25,598 nt of DNA from Paracoccaceae bacterium. Its GTDB lineage: Bacteria; Pseudomonadota; Alphaproteobacteria; Rhodobacterales; Rhodobacteraceae. Every line of letters starts with the position of its first letter. Position 1 is the stretch's first letter. The position numbers and the translations under genes are program-made. The notes below the pieces were generated by a model. The model did no database searches and was not told where the DNA came from. It saw only the letters and a program-made list of their open reading frames with translations. This document shows positions 15,942 through 24,089 of this stretch, piece by piece. The stretch is taken from positions 18,976-44,573 of the forward strand of contig DNSZ01000203.1 in the NCBI GenBank assembly GCA_003500165.1, in the 5' to 3' direction.

Positions 15942-16008
15942 GTTGCGTTTCGGGCGTTTCCGGCCGGTCCGCCCCGCAGCCGTCGGGTGATCGGGACGGC
16001 GCGTATCG

Positions 16009-16408
16009 GTGCGCGAGGCATTGCATGCCAGCCACGCGGACAAGGGCCGCGCGTCCAAGGCGGCGATCGCCCGGCTGCAGGCCGAGCACGCCCGGCTTGG
16101 AGAGCGGATCAGCGCGACCTGTGTCGACAAGCTCGACGGGTCGTATGGCGGGCGAGTTCCTTTGGGAACTGCCGGGCAAGTGGCGCGAAGGGCAACGCCG
16201 TCTTCAGCGGGGCATCGAGCGCCAGCCGGCCGGCGAGAAGCGGCGGCTGCTGAATTGCGTGCGATCGAACGGCACCCGAGAGGATGAAGAGGTGGTCGCT
16301 GCCTTTCGGCAACAGCTTGATATATTGTAGGAAACCGCAGTTGTCGCCGCGAATGCGCGGCGGCAGATCAGGCGAACCGCGAAGAACGAGATCTGGCTGG
16401 GGTGGTAG
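16009..16408 (+). pseudogene. Broken C-terminal part of a serine site-specific recombinase
   Basis: Two frames together read like the C-terminal half of a large serine recombinase. From 16009 the frame gives REALHASHADKG, then AIARLQAEHARLGERISA and VDKLDG, matching the usual HADK...AIARLQAEY.RLQ.RIDAMYVDKLDG pattern. After about 16140 the match moves one frame and continues GKWREGQRRLQRGIERQ, then EKRRLLNCVRSNGTREDEEVVAAFRQQLDIL. Some 30 residues between IERQ and EKRRLL seem to be missing. An in-frame TAG at 16328-16330 interrupts the end, after which ETAVVAANARRQ...KNEIWLG runs to a stop at 16406-16408. The catalytic N-terminal domain is absent. It is nonfunctional. Its last codons overlap the 3' end of the tRNA-Gln gene. 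Family comparison is from memory. Confidence 0.78.
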
Positions 16409-16468
16409 GATTCGAACCTACGATACACGGTACCAAAAACCGCTGCCTTACCACTTGGCTACACCCCA
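16394..16468 (-). tRNA. tRNA-Gln (anticodon UUG)
   Basis: The minus strand folds as a 75-base tRNA including an encoded CCA at 16394-16396. The acceptor arm TGGGGTG pairs fully with CACCCCA, with discriminator G. The anticodon loop is TTTTGGT with TTG at 16436-16434, which reads CAA and, by wobble, CAG glutamine codons. The T arm contains GGTTCGAATCC. The 3' end points toward the recombinase relic, the usual geometry of an integration site. Confidence 0.97.
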
Positions 16469-16480
16469 AGAGCGGGATGC

Positions 16481-16509
16481 GTGATACGCAGGGCGGCGCG
16501 GCCCCGCAA
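16481..16509 (-). promoter_or_regulatory. Sigma-70-type promoter for tRNA-Gln
   Basis: On the minus strand TTGCGG and TATCAC are separated by exactly 17 bases, and TATCAC ends 12 bases before the tRNA 5' end. Transcription would begin a few bases before the mature tRNA. The match to TTGACA-N17-TATAAT is good for a GC-rich alphaproteobacterium. Confidence 0.6.
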
Positions 16510-16594
16510 GCCTGAATGTGCCCGATTGATCCGATCCGTCGATGATGCGATCCCGCTGCGCGACAGCGTTGCAGCATGACCCGCAGGACCGCCG

Positions 16595-19318
16595 ATGACC
16601 GAAGACGCCAAGAGCCGCCCACGCTACCATGCCCTGACCGCGGCCGAGGCGCTGGCCGCGACCGAGGCCGGGCCGGCCGGCCTGTCGGGCGCCGAGGCGG
16701 CCGAAAGGCTGGCCCGGCACGGGCCGAACCGGCTGCCCGAACCGCCGGCGCGCAGCCCGGTGCTGCGATTCCTCGCCCAGTTCCACAACGTCCTGATCTA
16801 TGTGTTGCTGTTTGCCGCCCTGGTCACCGCGCTGATGGCGCATTGGATCGACACCGGGGTGATCCTGGCGGTGGTGATCGTCAACGCCGTCATCGGCTTT
16901 GTCCAGGAGGGCCGCGCCGAGCAGGCGATGGCGGCGATCGCGGGCATGCTGGCGCCGAAATCCGCCGTCCTGCGCGACGGCAGGCGCCAGACCGTGGATG
17001 CCGACGATCTGGTGCCGGGCGACATCGTGCTGGTCGAGGCCGGCGACCGGGTGCCCGCCGATATCCGCCTGACCGAGGCCCGGGGGCTGAAGGCGGAAGA
17101 GGCGATCCTGACCGGCGAATCGGTCCCGGTGGACAAGGCCACTGCGCCGGTGGCGGCCGACGCCGCGCTGGGCGATCGCACGCCGATGCTGTTTTCCGGC
17201 ACGCTGATCGCGGCGGGGGCGGGGCGCGGCGTGGTGGTCGAGACCGGCGCCGACACCCAGATCGGCCGGATCAGCGGCATGCTCGCCAAGGTCGAACAAC
17301 TGACCACGCCGCTGGTCCACCAGATGGACGTGTTCGCCAGATGGCTGACCCTGTTCATCCTGATCGTCGCGGCCAGCCTCCTGACCTGGGGCTATTTCGT
17401 CCAGGGCATGGCGTTTGGCGATCTGTTCATGGCGGTGGTCGGCCTGTCGGTGGCCGCGATCCCCGAAGGCCTGCCCGCGGTGCTGACCATCACCCTGGCT
17501 GTCGGCGTGCAGGCGATGGCGCGGCGCAACGCCATCGTTCGGCGCCTGCCGGCGATCGAGACCCTCGGCTCGGTCTCGGTGATCTGTTCGGACAAGACCG
17601 GCACGCTGACCCGCAACGAGATGATGGCCGCCAGCATGGCCGCCGCGGGCCATGTCTATTCGGTGGGCGGCGACGGCTATTCGCCCGAAGGCGCGGTGCG
17701 CTGGCGCGAGGCCGATGCGCATCCCGACGACCACGCGGTGCTGATGGAATTCGCCCGCGCCGCGGCGCTGTGCAACGACGCGATGCTGCACGCCCATGAG
17801 GGCGGCTGGCGGGTCGAGGGCGACCCGATGGAGGGCGCGTTGCTGGCCCTTGCGGGCAAGATCACCGGGGCCGGCTCCACCCCGTTCCCAGGCTGGGCGC
17901 GCAGCGACGCGATCCCGTTCGATGCGGCGCATCGCTACATGGCGGTGCTGCATCACGACCATGACGGCCATGGCCGGATCCATGTCAAGGGCGCGCCCGA
18001 GGCGGTGCTGGCGCTGTGCGCCCGCCAGCGCGCCGCCGATGGCGGGGCGGCGCCGCTGGATTTCGGTTACTGGCACGCGATGGTCGAGGAACTGGCCGCC
18101 GAGGGGCAGCGGGTGATCGCGGTTGCGGCCCGCGCGGTGCCGCAGGATCACACCATCCTCAACACCGCGGACCTCGAGAGGCAGCTCACGCTGATCGGTC
18201 TGATCGGCCTGATCGACCCGCCGCGGGCCGAGGCGATCGCGGCGGTGGCCGACTGCCATGCCGCCGGCATCCGGGTGAAGATGATCACTGGCGACCACGC
18301 CGCGACGGCCCGCGCGATCGCGGCGATGATCGGGCTGAGAAACCCCGACCGCGTGCTGACCGGCGCGGATATCGAGGCGCTGGACGACGCCGCGCTTGCC
18401 GATGCGGCGGTGCAGACCGACATCTTCGCGCGCACCTCGCCTGCACACAAGCTGCGGCTGGTGACCGCGCTGCAGGCGCGCGGGCTGACCGTGGCGATGA
18501 CCGGCGACGGGGTGAACGACGCGCCGGCGCTGAAGCGCGCCGATGCCGGGATCGCGATGGGCCAGAAGGGCAGCGCCGCGGCGAAGGAAGCCGCCGAGCT
18601 GGTGCTGGCCGACGACAATTTCGCCAGTATCGCCGCGGCGGTGCGCGAGGGGCGGACGGTCTATGACAACATCCGCAAGGTGATCTCGTGGACCCTGCCG
18701 ACGAATGGCGGCGAGGCGCTGCCCATCGTCGTGGCGCTCTTTGCCGGCATGGCGCTGCCAATCACGGCGGTCCAGATCCTGTGGGTCAATCTGATCACGG
18801 CGGTCACCCTGGGCCTGGCACTCGCCTTCGAACCGACCGAGCCCGGCACCATGCGCCGGCCGCCGCGGCCGCGCGATGAGCCCCTGCTGACCGGCGAGTT
18901 GGTCTGGTATATCGTGATGGTCTCGACCCTGTTCGCCCTGGCCGTGTTCGGCGTGTTCAGCTGGGCGCAGAAGGCCGGCTATTCGCTGGAACTGGCCCGG
19001 ACGATGGCGATGAACACCCTGGTGGTGCTGGAGATCTTCCAGCTGTTCTTCATTCGGCACATGCACGGCACTTCGCTGACATGGGCGGCGGTGCGGGCCA
19101 CGCCGATCGTCTGGGCCTGCGTGCTGATCGTTGTCGCGGCCCAGCTGGCGGTGACCTATCTGCCGCTTCTGCAGGCGGTGTTCGGCACCGCCCCGGTGCC
19201 GTTGCGCGACGGGCTGGTGATCATCGCCATCGGCGTGGTGTTCTTTGCCCTGGTCGAGACCGAAAAACAGATGCGGCTGGCGCTGCGCCGGCTGCGCGGC
19301 AGCCCCGCGCGGCCGTGA
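16595..19318 (+). CDS. P2-type cation-transporting ATPase (HAD-IC family)
   Basis: This 907-residue membrane pump uses ATP to move a cation. It has the N-terminal Cation_ATPase_N region, helices M1-M2 at about 66-105, TGES at 173-176 in the actuator domain, PEGLP at 290-294 in M4, the phosphorylation site DKTGTLT with Asp333, KGAPE at 465-469, TGDH near 565 and TGDGVNDAP at 636-644, followed by six C-terminal helices. In M5 the sequence is NGGEA (Asn704, Glu707). In M6 it is NLITA, so the Asp that in Ca2+ pumps follows Asn-x-x-Thr is Ala736. The transported ion is therefore uncertain and classical SERCA-type chemistry is doubtful. The start at 16595 has AGGA about nine bases upstream. It converges with a universal stress protein gene, a frequent association for this ATPase subgroup. 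Confidence 0.92.
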   Translation: MTEDAKSRPRYHALTAAEALAATEAGPAGLSGAEAAERLARHGPNRLPEPPARSPVLRFLAQFHNVLIYVLLFAALVTALMAHWIDTGVILAVVIVNAVIGFVQEGRAEQAMAAIAGMLAPKSAVLRDGRRQTVDADDLVPGDIVLVEAGDRVPADIRLTEARGLKAEEAILTGESVPVDKATAPVAADAALGDRTPMLFSGTLIAAGAGRGVVVETGADTQIGRISGMLAKVEQLTTPLVHQMDVFARWLTLFILIVAASLLTWGYFVQGMAFGDLFMAVVGLSVAAIPEGLPAVLTITLAVGVQAMARRNAIVRRLPAIETLGSVSVICSDKTGTLTRNEMMAASMAAAGHVYSVGGDGYSPEGAVRWREADAHPDDHAVLMEFARAAALCNDAMLHAHEGGWRVEGDPMEGALLALAGKITGAGSTPFPGWARSDAIPFDAAHRYMAVLHHDHDGHGRIHVKGAPEAVLALCARQRAADGGAAPLDFGYWHAMVEELAAEGQRVIAVAARAVPQDHTILNTADLERQLTLIGLIGLIDPPRAEAIAAVADCHAAGIRVKMITGDHAATARAIAAMIGLRNPDRVLTGADIEALDDAALADAAVQTDIFARTSPAHKLRLVTALQARGLTVAMTGDGVNDAPALKRADAGIAMGQKGSAAAKEAAELVLADDNFASIAAAVREGRTVYDNIRKVISWTLPTNGGEALPIVVALFAGMALPITAVQILWVNLITAVTLGLALAFEPTEPGTMRRPPRPRDEPLLTGELVWYIVMVSTLFALAVFGVFSWAQKAGYSLELARTMAMNTLVVLEIFQLFFIRHMHGTSLTWAAVRATPIVWACVLIVVAAQLAVTYLPLLQAVFGTAPVPLRDGLVIIAIGVVFFALVETEKQMRLALRRLRGSPARP

Positions 19319-19343
19319 TCCGCGGCCGTGTCGACGGCGCCGT

Positions 19344-20171
19344 TCAGGGCAGGGCGACCAGCAGGTCGGTGGGCGGGCGCCGGATCAACTGGGAGGCAAA
19401 GCTGCCCAGCCCGGCCGAAAACGGCCCCGACCGGGTATGCGCGCCGATCGCCAGCAGATCGTAATCGGTGCCCGCCAGCTTGCGCTGCATCAGCTGCGTG
19501 ACGCTCTCGGGGACCAGCGACAGGTTCACATCCTCGGCCGCGATGCCCCATTGCGCGCGCCACGCCGTGGCCGCCGCCTCGGCCTCGGCGATCACCGCGC
19601 GGGCCATGGCACTGCCAGGCCCCTCGCCGGTGAGCCCGCCAAACGGGACATACACGGCATGGATCGCATCGGGCCGCACGCCTGGCGCCAGTTCGGCCGC
19701 CGCGCGCAGTGCCGCCGCACAGGCCGGCGAGAAGCTGACCAGCGCCAGCACCTTGTCGTAATCGTCATCCACCGGGTTGCGAACCAGAAGCACCGGCATG
19801 GCCGACAATCGAACCAGACGTTCCATCGTCGTCTCGCGCAGCGCGTCCAGAAAGCTGCGCGGACGGTGCAGCCCGACGACCAGCAGATCGGCGCCGATCT
19901 CGGCGGCATGGGCGGGGATCGTGGCGACCGGATCGCCCAGCAGCGCGGTCGCCACCGCACCGCTCGCGGCCGGCGCCAGCGCGTCGATCTGGCGGATCAG
20001 CCGCGCCTCTGACCTTTCCTGCCATTCGGCGGCCAGATCGGCCGGCAGGTTTTCGTCGACCACGGTCAGGGCATGGCAGGCCGCCCCCAGCCTGTCCGCG
20101 ATCCGCAGGCCCCGCTGCACCGCCCTGTCCGAGCGTTCCGACAGATCGGTCGCCACCAATATGCGCTTCAT
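19344..20171 (-). CDS. Universal stress protein with two Usp domains
   Basis: The 275-residue protein contains two tandem UspA domains. Domain 1 starts MKRILVATDLSERSDRAVQRGLRIA and runs to VLLVRNP near residue 135. Domain 2 starts DYDKVLALVSFSP and ends PTDLLVALP. Usp domains that bind ATP carry a G-2x-G-9x-G(S/T) motif. Domain 1 has GLHRPRS without the full motif and domain 2 has GAHTRSGPFSAGLGS, which is partial, so nucleotide binding is uncertain. The start at 20171 is preferred over an in-frame GTG at 20189 because an AGGGGG run lies just upstream and the N-terminus becomes canonical. It converges on the P-type ATPase gene with only 25 bp between stops. A role in ion or redox stress is plausible but unproven. 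Confidence 0.9.
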   Translation of the reverse strand: MKRILVATDLSERSDRAVQRGLRIADRLGAACHALTVVDENLPADLAAEWQERSEARLIRQIDALAPAASGAVATALLGDPVATIPAHAAEIGADLLVVGLHRPRSFLDALRETTMERLVRLSAMPVLLVRNPVDDDYDKVLALVSFSPACAAALRAAAELAPGVRPDAIHAVYVPFGGLTGEGPGSAMARAVIAEAEAAATAWRAQWGIAAEDVNLSLVPESVTQLMQRKLAGTDYDLLAIGAHTRSGPFSAGLGSFASQLIRRPPTDLLVALP

Positions 20172-20485
20172 CCGGCCCCCTGGCTTCACCGCCGCGCCGC
20201 TCTTCCGCTCTGGCTACAAAAACCGGGGCCCACGGGCAAGATGTCTCGGCCGCGCCGGCGCACCCTATCGCAGGGTGAAATCGGGCCGGGCCTCCGGGTC
20301 GCGCGGCTCGGGCGCGATCGTGAGGGGCCCCGCGGAAACCGCCCGCAGGACGGTCAAGTCTCCGGTCCCGCGCCAGCGGGCAAGGCTTGTGCCAGCGCTC
20401 GGCGAGAATGACCGTTCGCTGCCGCCCGTCCCGCCGCGCCGCCGGCCACCTTGCGGGGGGCGGGCAAACGCCGCAAACCGGGGGC
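20172..20485. other. Divergent intergenic region between usp and tgt
   Basis: These 314 bases lie between two divergent genes and must contain both promoters. A small hairpin CACCCT-N5-AGGGTG lies at 20261-20277. ACGGTCA at 20350-20356 and TGACCGT at 20409-20415 are inverted copies. The second opens a 26-bp sequence shared with the region before phoR. A minus-strand frame ending at 20265 gives a coding-like tail (PEARPDFTLR), but it has no recognisable domain and runs antisense into tgt, so no gene is called. Confidence 0.6.
20408..20433 (+). repeat. Copy A of a shared intergenic 26-bp sequence (upstream of tgt)
   Basis: It begins ATGACCGTTCGC and matches 23 of 26 bases of the sequence at 24081-24106. 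Both copies are intergenic, both lie upstream of a plus-strand gene, both have ACGGTCA upstream as an inverted partner, and both are followed by a TTGCGGGG run (here at 20451). It may be a regulatory site or a dispersed repeat. Confidence 0.55.
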
Positions 20486-21616
20486 ATGGCAGGGGCGATC
20501 CAGTTCCGGGTTCTGGCGCGCGACGGGCGTGCGCGAACGGCCGTGCTGGCAACCCCGCGCGGCGACGTGCCGACACCGGCCTTCATGCCGGTGGGCACGG
20601 CGGCGACGGTGAAGGCGATGCGGCCCGAAAGCGTCGCCGCCACCGGGGCCGCGATTCTGCTCGGGAACACCTATCATCTGATGCTGCGCCCGGGGGCCGA
20701 ACGCGTCGCCCGGCTGGGCGGGCTGCACCGGTTCATGAACTGGGACCGGCCGATCCTGACCGATTCGGGCGGCTTTCAGGTGATGAGCCTGGCCAAGCTG
20801 CGCAAGCTCTCCGAAGCGGGCGTGCGGTTTCGCTCCCATATCGACGGGTCCGAGCACATGCTCAGCCCCGAACGGTCGATGGAGATCCAGCGGCTTTTGG
20901 GATCGGACATCGTGATGGCGTTCGACGAATGCCCGGCCCTGCCGGCCGATCGCCGCCGCGTGGCCGACAGCATGGCGCTGTCGATGCGATGGGCCGAACG
21001 CTCGCGCGCGGCGTTCGGTGCGCCACCGGATCAGGCGCTGTTCGGCATCCAGCAGGGCGGGCTGGAGCGTGACCTGCGCGCCGAAAGCGCCGCACGGCTC
21101 ATCGAGATCGGCTTTGACGGCTATGCCATCGGCGGGCTCGCGGTGGGCGAGGGGCAGGCGGCGATGTTCGGCGTGCTCGACCATGCGCCGGCCATGCTGC
21201 CCGAGGACAAGCCGCGCTATCTGATGGGGGTGGGCAAACCCGCCGACATTCTGGGTGCGGTGGCGCGCGGGGTCGACATGTTCGATTGCGTCCTGCCCAC
21301 GCGGTCGGGGCGCACCGGCCAGGCCTTCACCCGACGCGGCGTGGTGAACATCCGCAACGCAAGGCATCGCGACGACCCGCGGCCGCTGGATGAGGGCTGC
21401 GCCTGCCCGGCCTGCCGATCCTATTCGCGGGCCTATCTGCACCACATCCACCGCGCTGGCGAGATTCTGTCGGCGATGCTGCTGACCTGGCACAACCTGG
21501 CCTATTACCAGGATCTGATGGCCGGGATGCGTGCGGCGATCGGGGGCGCGCGGTTCGCGGCGTTCAGGGCGGCGACCGAGGCCGGTTGGGCGGCGGGAGA
21601 CATCGCGCCGCCATAG
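20486..21616 (+). CDS. tgt: tRNA-guanine transglycosylase, bacterial type (Tgt)
   Basis: Tgt exchanges guanine 34 of tRNAs with GUN anticodons (Asp, Asn, His, Tyr) for preQ1, the insertion step of queuosine synthesis. The 376-residue protein is the standard length. It has the LTDSGGFQVMSL segment with Asp93, FDECP, GIQQGG, the nucleophile Asp264 in GVDMFDC, the LPTRSGRTG RNA-binding motif, and a zinc site from Cys305, Cys307, Cys310 and His336. The start at 20486 (MAGAIQFRVLARDG) is chosen for the normal N-terminus and a GGGGG run directly upstream; longer in-frame starts add an arginine-rich tail. No queA or other queuosine gene is adjacent. Confidence 0.96.
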   Translation: MAGAIQFRVLARDGRARTAVLATPRGDVPTPAFMPVGTAATVKAMRPESVAATGAAILLGNTYHLMLRPGAERVARLGGLHRFMNWDRPILTDSGGFQVMSLAKLRKLSEAGVRFRSHIDGSEHMLSPERSMEIQRLLGSDIVMAFDECPALPADRRRVADSMALSMRWAERSRAAFGAPPDQALFGIQQGGLERDLRAESAARLIEIGFDGYAIGGLAVGEGQAAMFGVLDHAPAMLPEDKPRYLMGVGKPADILGAVARGVDMFDCVLPTRSGRTGQAFTRRGVVNIRNARHRDDPRPLDEGCACPACRSYSRAYLHHIHRAGEILSAMLLTWHNLAYYQDLMAGMRAAIGGARFAAFRAATEAGWAAGDIAPP

Positions 21617-21662
21617 CCGGGCCCGGTCGCAGCGGTTTTCGCCAGTCTTCGCCGGATGAGTC

Positions 21663-22385
21663 TCAGGCGATGTGGGGGCGCTTCGCCGTCCGCATCGCCC
21701 TGGCCGCCAGCGCCAGCATCGCCGCCGCGCCGGCCAGCGCGGCGATGCCCTGCGCCGTCCGCCCACCCGAAAACGCCGCCACGGCGACCCCGATCAGCGC
21801 CCAGATCAGGGCAGCGCCGTAGACCGGCTCGGGCCGCGACATCTGCACCGGCACAGCGACCGCCAGCGCGCCGAGCAGCCCAAGAAACGACCACAGGCCC
21901 GCGGTGCCGGCCCCATAGCCCGCCGCCAGTGTCGCCAGCGCCACCCAGCTTGCCGCCGTCAACCAGCCCGCGAACAGCGCCAGCGGTGCCGACAACAGCC
22001 AGCGGTCGCGGTCCTGCGGCACCGCGCGAAACGCCCAGAGTGCGCCGCCCAGCATGATCCAGATCGTCACCGTTCCGAGCACCGGCGAGGCCGAGGCGAT
22101 GGCAAGCCAGGGCACGCCCACGGCCATCGCCACAAGAAGCGGCCAGCGCGCCCGGTCCCAGACCGGGTCTTCGGCGCGGCGGAGCAGGCCAAATCCGGCA
22201 TGGAGCGCAAGCCACAGAAAGATCGGCCCCCACAGCGCAAAGGCATAGCCCGCCGGCTGCACCGGCGGAAACGCGAAAGCGACCGGCATCTGCGCCGGGT
22301 CGAAGCCTTCGAAGCGGGGCGCGAAGGCCGGCGACAGCGCAAACAGGATCGCCGCCGCCAGAACCAGAACGGCCTTGGCGCGCAT
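21663..22385 (-). CDS. TspO/MBR-like tryptophan-rich membrane protein
   Basis: This is a 240-residue integral membrane protein with about six hydrophobic segments and tryptophans spread through the helices. The N-terminus has one helix (about 4-22) followed by PPVQPAGYAFALWGPIFLWLALHAGF, which resembles the PPGxxFxxxW region of TspO/MBR tryptophan-rich sensory proteins, but the protein is longer than classic 160-residue TspO. Ligand and function are unknown; TspO proteins bind porphyrins and affect tetrapyrrole metabolism in related phototrophs. Its ATG begins immediately after the aroQ stop with no gap, so it is probably translated from the aroQ mRNA. It converges with tgt (46 bp between stops). 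The family assignment is tentative. Confidence 0.7.
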   Translation of the reverse strand: MRAKAVLVLAAAILFALSPAFAPRFEGFDPAQMPVAFAFPPVQPAGYAFALWGPIFLWLALHAGFGLLRRAEDPVWDRARWPLLVAMAVGVPWLAIASASPVLGTVTIWIMLGGALWAFRAVPQDRDRWLLSAPLALFAGWLTAASWVALATLAAGYGAGTAGLWSFLGLLGALAVAVPVQMSRPEPVYGAALIWALIGVAVAAFSGGRTAQGIAALAGAAAMLALAARAMRTAKRPHIA

Positions 22386-22829
22386 CTAGCGAGCGGTCCC
22401 GAGATGGGCGAGCAGGGCGTCGATCGCCAGCACATAACCCTGCGGGCCGAACCCCGCGATCTGCCCCAGCACCACCGGGGCGAGATAGCTGTGCCGGCGA
22501 AACCGCTCGCGCGCATGGATATTCGTCAGATGCACCTCGACGCAGGGCAGGCCGACCCCGGCGATGGCGTCGCGCAGCGCGATCGAGGTGTGGGTATAGG
22601 CGCCGGCGTTCACGATCAGCCCGTCATGCACCCCGCGCGCGGCGTGGATCATGTCGATGAGCGCGCCCTCATGGTTCGATTGCTGGCAATGGGCCGTGGC
22701 GCCGCGCCCGCTGGCATGCGCGCGCGCCTGTTCCTCGATTTCGGAAAGGGTCGTCTTGCCATAGGTTTCCGGCTCGCGACTGCCAAGAAGGTTCAGGTTC
22801 GGGCCGTTCAGGATCAGCAGGCTGGACAT
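22386..22829 (-). CDS. aroQ: 3-dehydroquinate dehydratase, type II (AroQ)
   Basis: AroQ removes water from 3-dehydroquinate to give 3-dehydroshikimate in the shikimate pathway. The 147-residue length is typical of the dodecameric type II enzyme. It has LNGPNLNLLGSREPETYG at 7-24 with Arg18 and catalytic Tyr23, NHEG at 52-55, NAGAYTHTSIALRDA at 74-88, and EVHLTNIHARERFRRHS at 98-114 with catalytic His100. ATG at 22829 gives the usual N-terminus; an in-frame ATG nine bases farther upstream is also possible. Only 48 bp separate it from the divergent FAD oxidoreductase start, so their promoters must overlap or lie within the opposite gene. It provides chorismate precursors for the tryptophan pathway encoded at the left of the window. 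Confidence 0.96.
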   Translation of the reverse strand: MSSLLILNGPNLNLLGSREPETYGKTTLSEIEEQARAHASGRGATAHCQQSNHEGALIDMIHAARGVHDGLIVNAGAYTHTSIALRDAIAGVGLPCVEVHLTNIHARERFRRHSYLAPVVLGQIAGFGPQGYVLAIDALLAHLGTAR

Positions 22830-22877
22830 GGCACGCATCTGCGCCGCAGGGTGCCGGCGCGTCAAGGGGAAGAAGCC

Positions 22878-24062
22878 ATGGCAGCGCGATCGAGCTATGA
22901 TGTGGTGATCGCCGGCGGGGCCGTCATCGGCAGCGCCGTAGCCTGGTGGCTGACGCGGCTGGGCACGAAGCGGGTTCTGGTGGTGGAGCCGGACCCGACC
23001 TATGCCCGGGCGGCCACCGCGCTGTCGGCCGCTTCGATCCGCCAGCAGTTCAGCCAGCCGGTCAATGTGGCGATCTCGCGCTTCGGGATCGCGTTTCTGC
23101 GCCGGGCGGCGGCGTGGTTCGATCGGGCAGAGGGCGACAACCCGCTGGCGCTGCGCGAAAACGGCTATCTTCTGCTGGCCGGCGGGGTGGCCGGCGCGGC
23201 GGCGCTGCAGGCCCAGACCGCGATCCAGCGCGCCCAGGGGGCGGAAACCGAATTGCTGGCGCCCGACGCCCTGGGCACGCGGTTTCCTTGGCTCGATCCC
23301 GCTGGCGTCACGCTGGCGGCCTTCGGGCCGCGGGGTGAGGGCTGGTTCGACGGCATGGCCCTGCTCGACCTGTTCCGGCGCGGCGCCCGCGCGGCCGGGG
23401 TGACCTATGTCGCGGATCGGGTCACCGGGTTCGACCGCGTGGGCGGGCGGGTGAGCCATGCGCGGCTTCGCGACGGCGGCCGGGTGGCCTGTGGTCAGGT
23501 GGTTGTCGCGGCCGGCACGAGAAGCGCCGAGATCGCCGCGACCGCCGGTGTCGCCCTGCCGGTGGAGCCGCGCAAGCGCACCGTGTTCCTGATCGATGCG
23601 CCGGCGCTGCGCGGCGTTGCGGCGCCCTTGACGGTCGATCCGTCGGGCGTCTGGTTCCGCCCCGAAGGCCAATACTGGCTGGCCGCTGCGCCGCCCGATC
23701 CCGACCCGGCGGTCGATCCGGCGGATTTCGCCCCCGACCATGCGGCCTTCGAACGCGATCTGTGGCCGGTGCTGGCCGCCCGCGTGCCGGGCTTTGCCGC
23801 GATCCGCGCGCGCAATGCGTGGGCCGGGCATTACGATTTCAACACCTGGGACGCCAACGCGCTGCTGGGTCCGCATCCCGCCTGCCCGAATCTGCACATC
23901 GCCGCGGGTTTTTCCGGCCACGGCCTGCAACAGGCCCCGGCCATCGGCCGGGGCATCGCCGAACTGATCCTGCATGGCGGCTGGCAAGCCCTTGACCTGG
24001 CGCCCCTGGCCACGGCACGGCTGGCCGAAGGGCGGCGCCTGCGCGAGGCGGCGATCATCTGA
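22878..24062 (+). CDS. FAD-dependent oxidoreductase of the DAO family, FOXRED1-like
   Basis: The 394-residue protein has an N-terminal FAD-binding Rossmann motif VVIAGGAVIGSAVAWWL at 9-25 (the second glycine position is shifted relative to GxGxxG) ending in Glu37 at the second strand. It then has the ATALSAASIRQQFSQP segment, the DAO-family middle domain, and a C-terminal block AGHYDFNTWDANALLGPHP followed by GFSGHGLQQAPAIGRGIAELIL. That block and the final EAAII closely resemble, from memory, mitochondrial FOXRED1, a complex I assembly factor. The substrate is unknown; family members oxidise N-methyl amino acids or D-amino acids. The start at 22878 has AAGGGGAAG upstream. It is divergent from aroQ with 48 bp between start codons. 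It has no signal peptide, so it is cytoplasmic. Confidence 0.88.
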   Translation: MAARSSYDVVIAGGAVIGSAVAWWLTRLGTKRVLVVEPDPTYARAATALSAASIRQQFSQPVNVAISRFGIAFLRRAAAWFDRAEGDNPLALRENGYLLLAGGVAGAAALQAQTAIQRAQGAETELLAPDALGTRFPWLDPAGVTLAAFGPRGEGWFDGMALLDLFRRGARAAGVTYVADRVTGFDRVGGRVSHARLRDGGRVACGQVVVAAGTRSAEIAATAGVALPVEPRKRTVFLIDAPALRGVAAPLTVDPSGVWFRPEGQYWLAAAPPDPDPAVDPADFAPDHAAFERDLWPVLAARVPGFAAIRARNAWAGHYDFNTWDANALLGPHPACPNLHIAAGFSGHGLQQAPAIGRGIAELILHGGWQALDLAPLATARLAEGRRLREAAII

Positions 24063-24066
24063 TACC

Positions 24067-24089
24067 AACGGTCACTGACGATGACCGTT
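24067..24089. repeat. 8-bp inverted repeat downstream of the oxidoreductase
   Basis: AACGGTCA and TGACCGTT flank a seven-base loop, starting five bases after the oxidoreductase stop. It could terminate that gene or act as an operator for phoR. Its right arm belongs to the 26-bp sequence shared with the tgt upstream region. Confidence 0.6.

Noticed and set aside
14265..16130. Long open frame (621 codons) antisense to the binding protein
   Set aside because: Same artefact; the plus strand has a complete signal-peptide-bearing SBP_bac_5 protein.
16448..19066. Very long open frame (about 870 codons) antisense to the P-type ATPase
   Set aside because: The product is rich in His, Arg, Gln and Gly with no domain, and the opposite strand encodes an intact ATPase with all motifs. 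It is an effect of G/C-biased third codon positions.
20265..20576. Minus-strand frame with a coding-like tail between usp and tgt
   Set aside because: It overlaps the start of tgt, has no ribosome binding site or known domain, and the part outside tgt is too short to judge.
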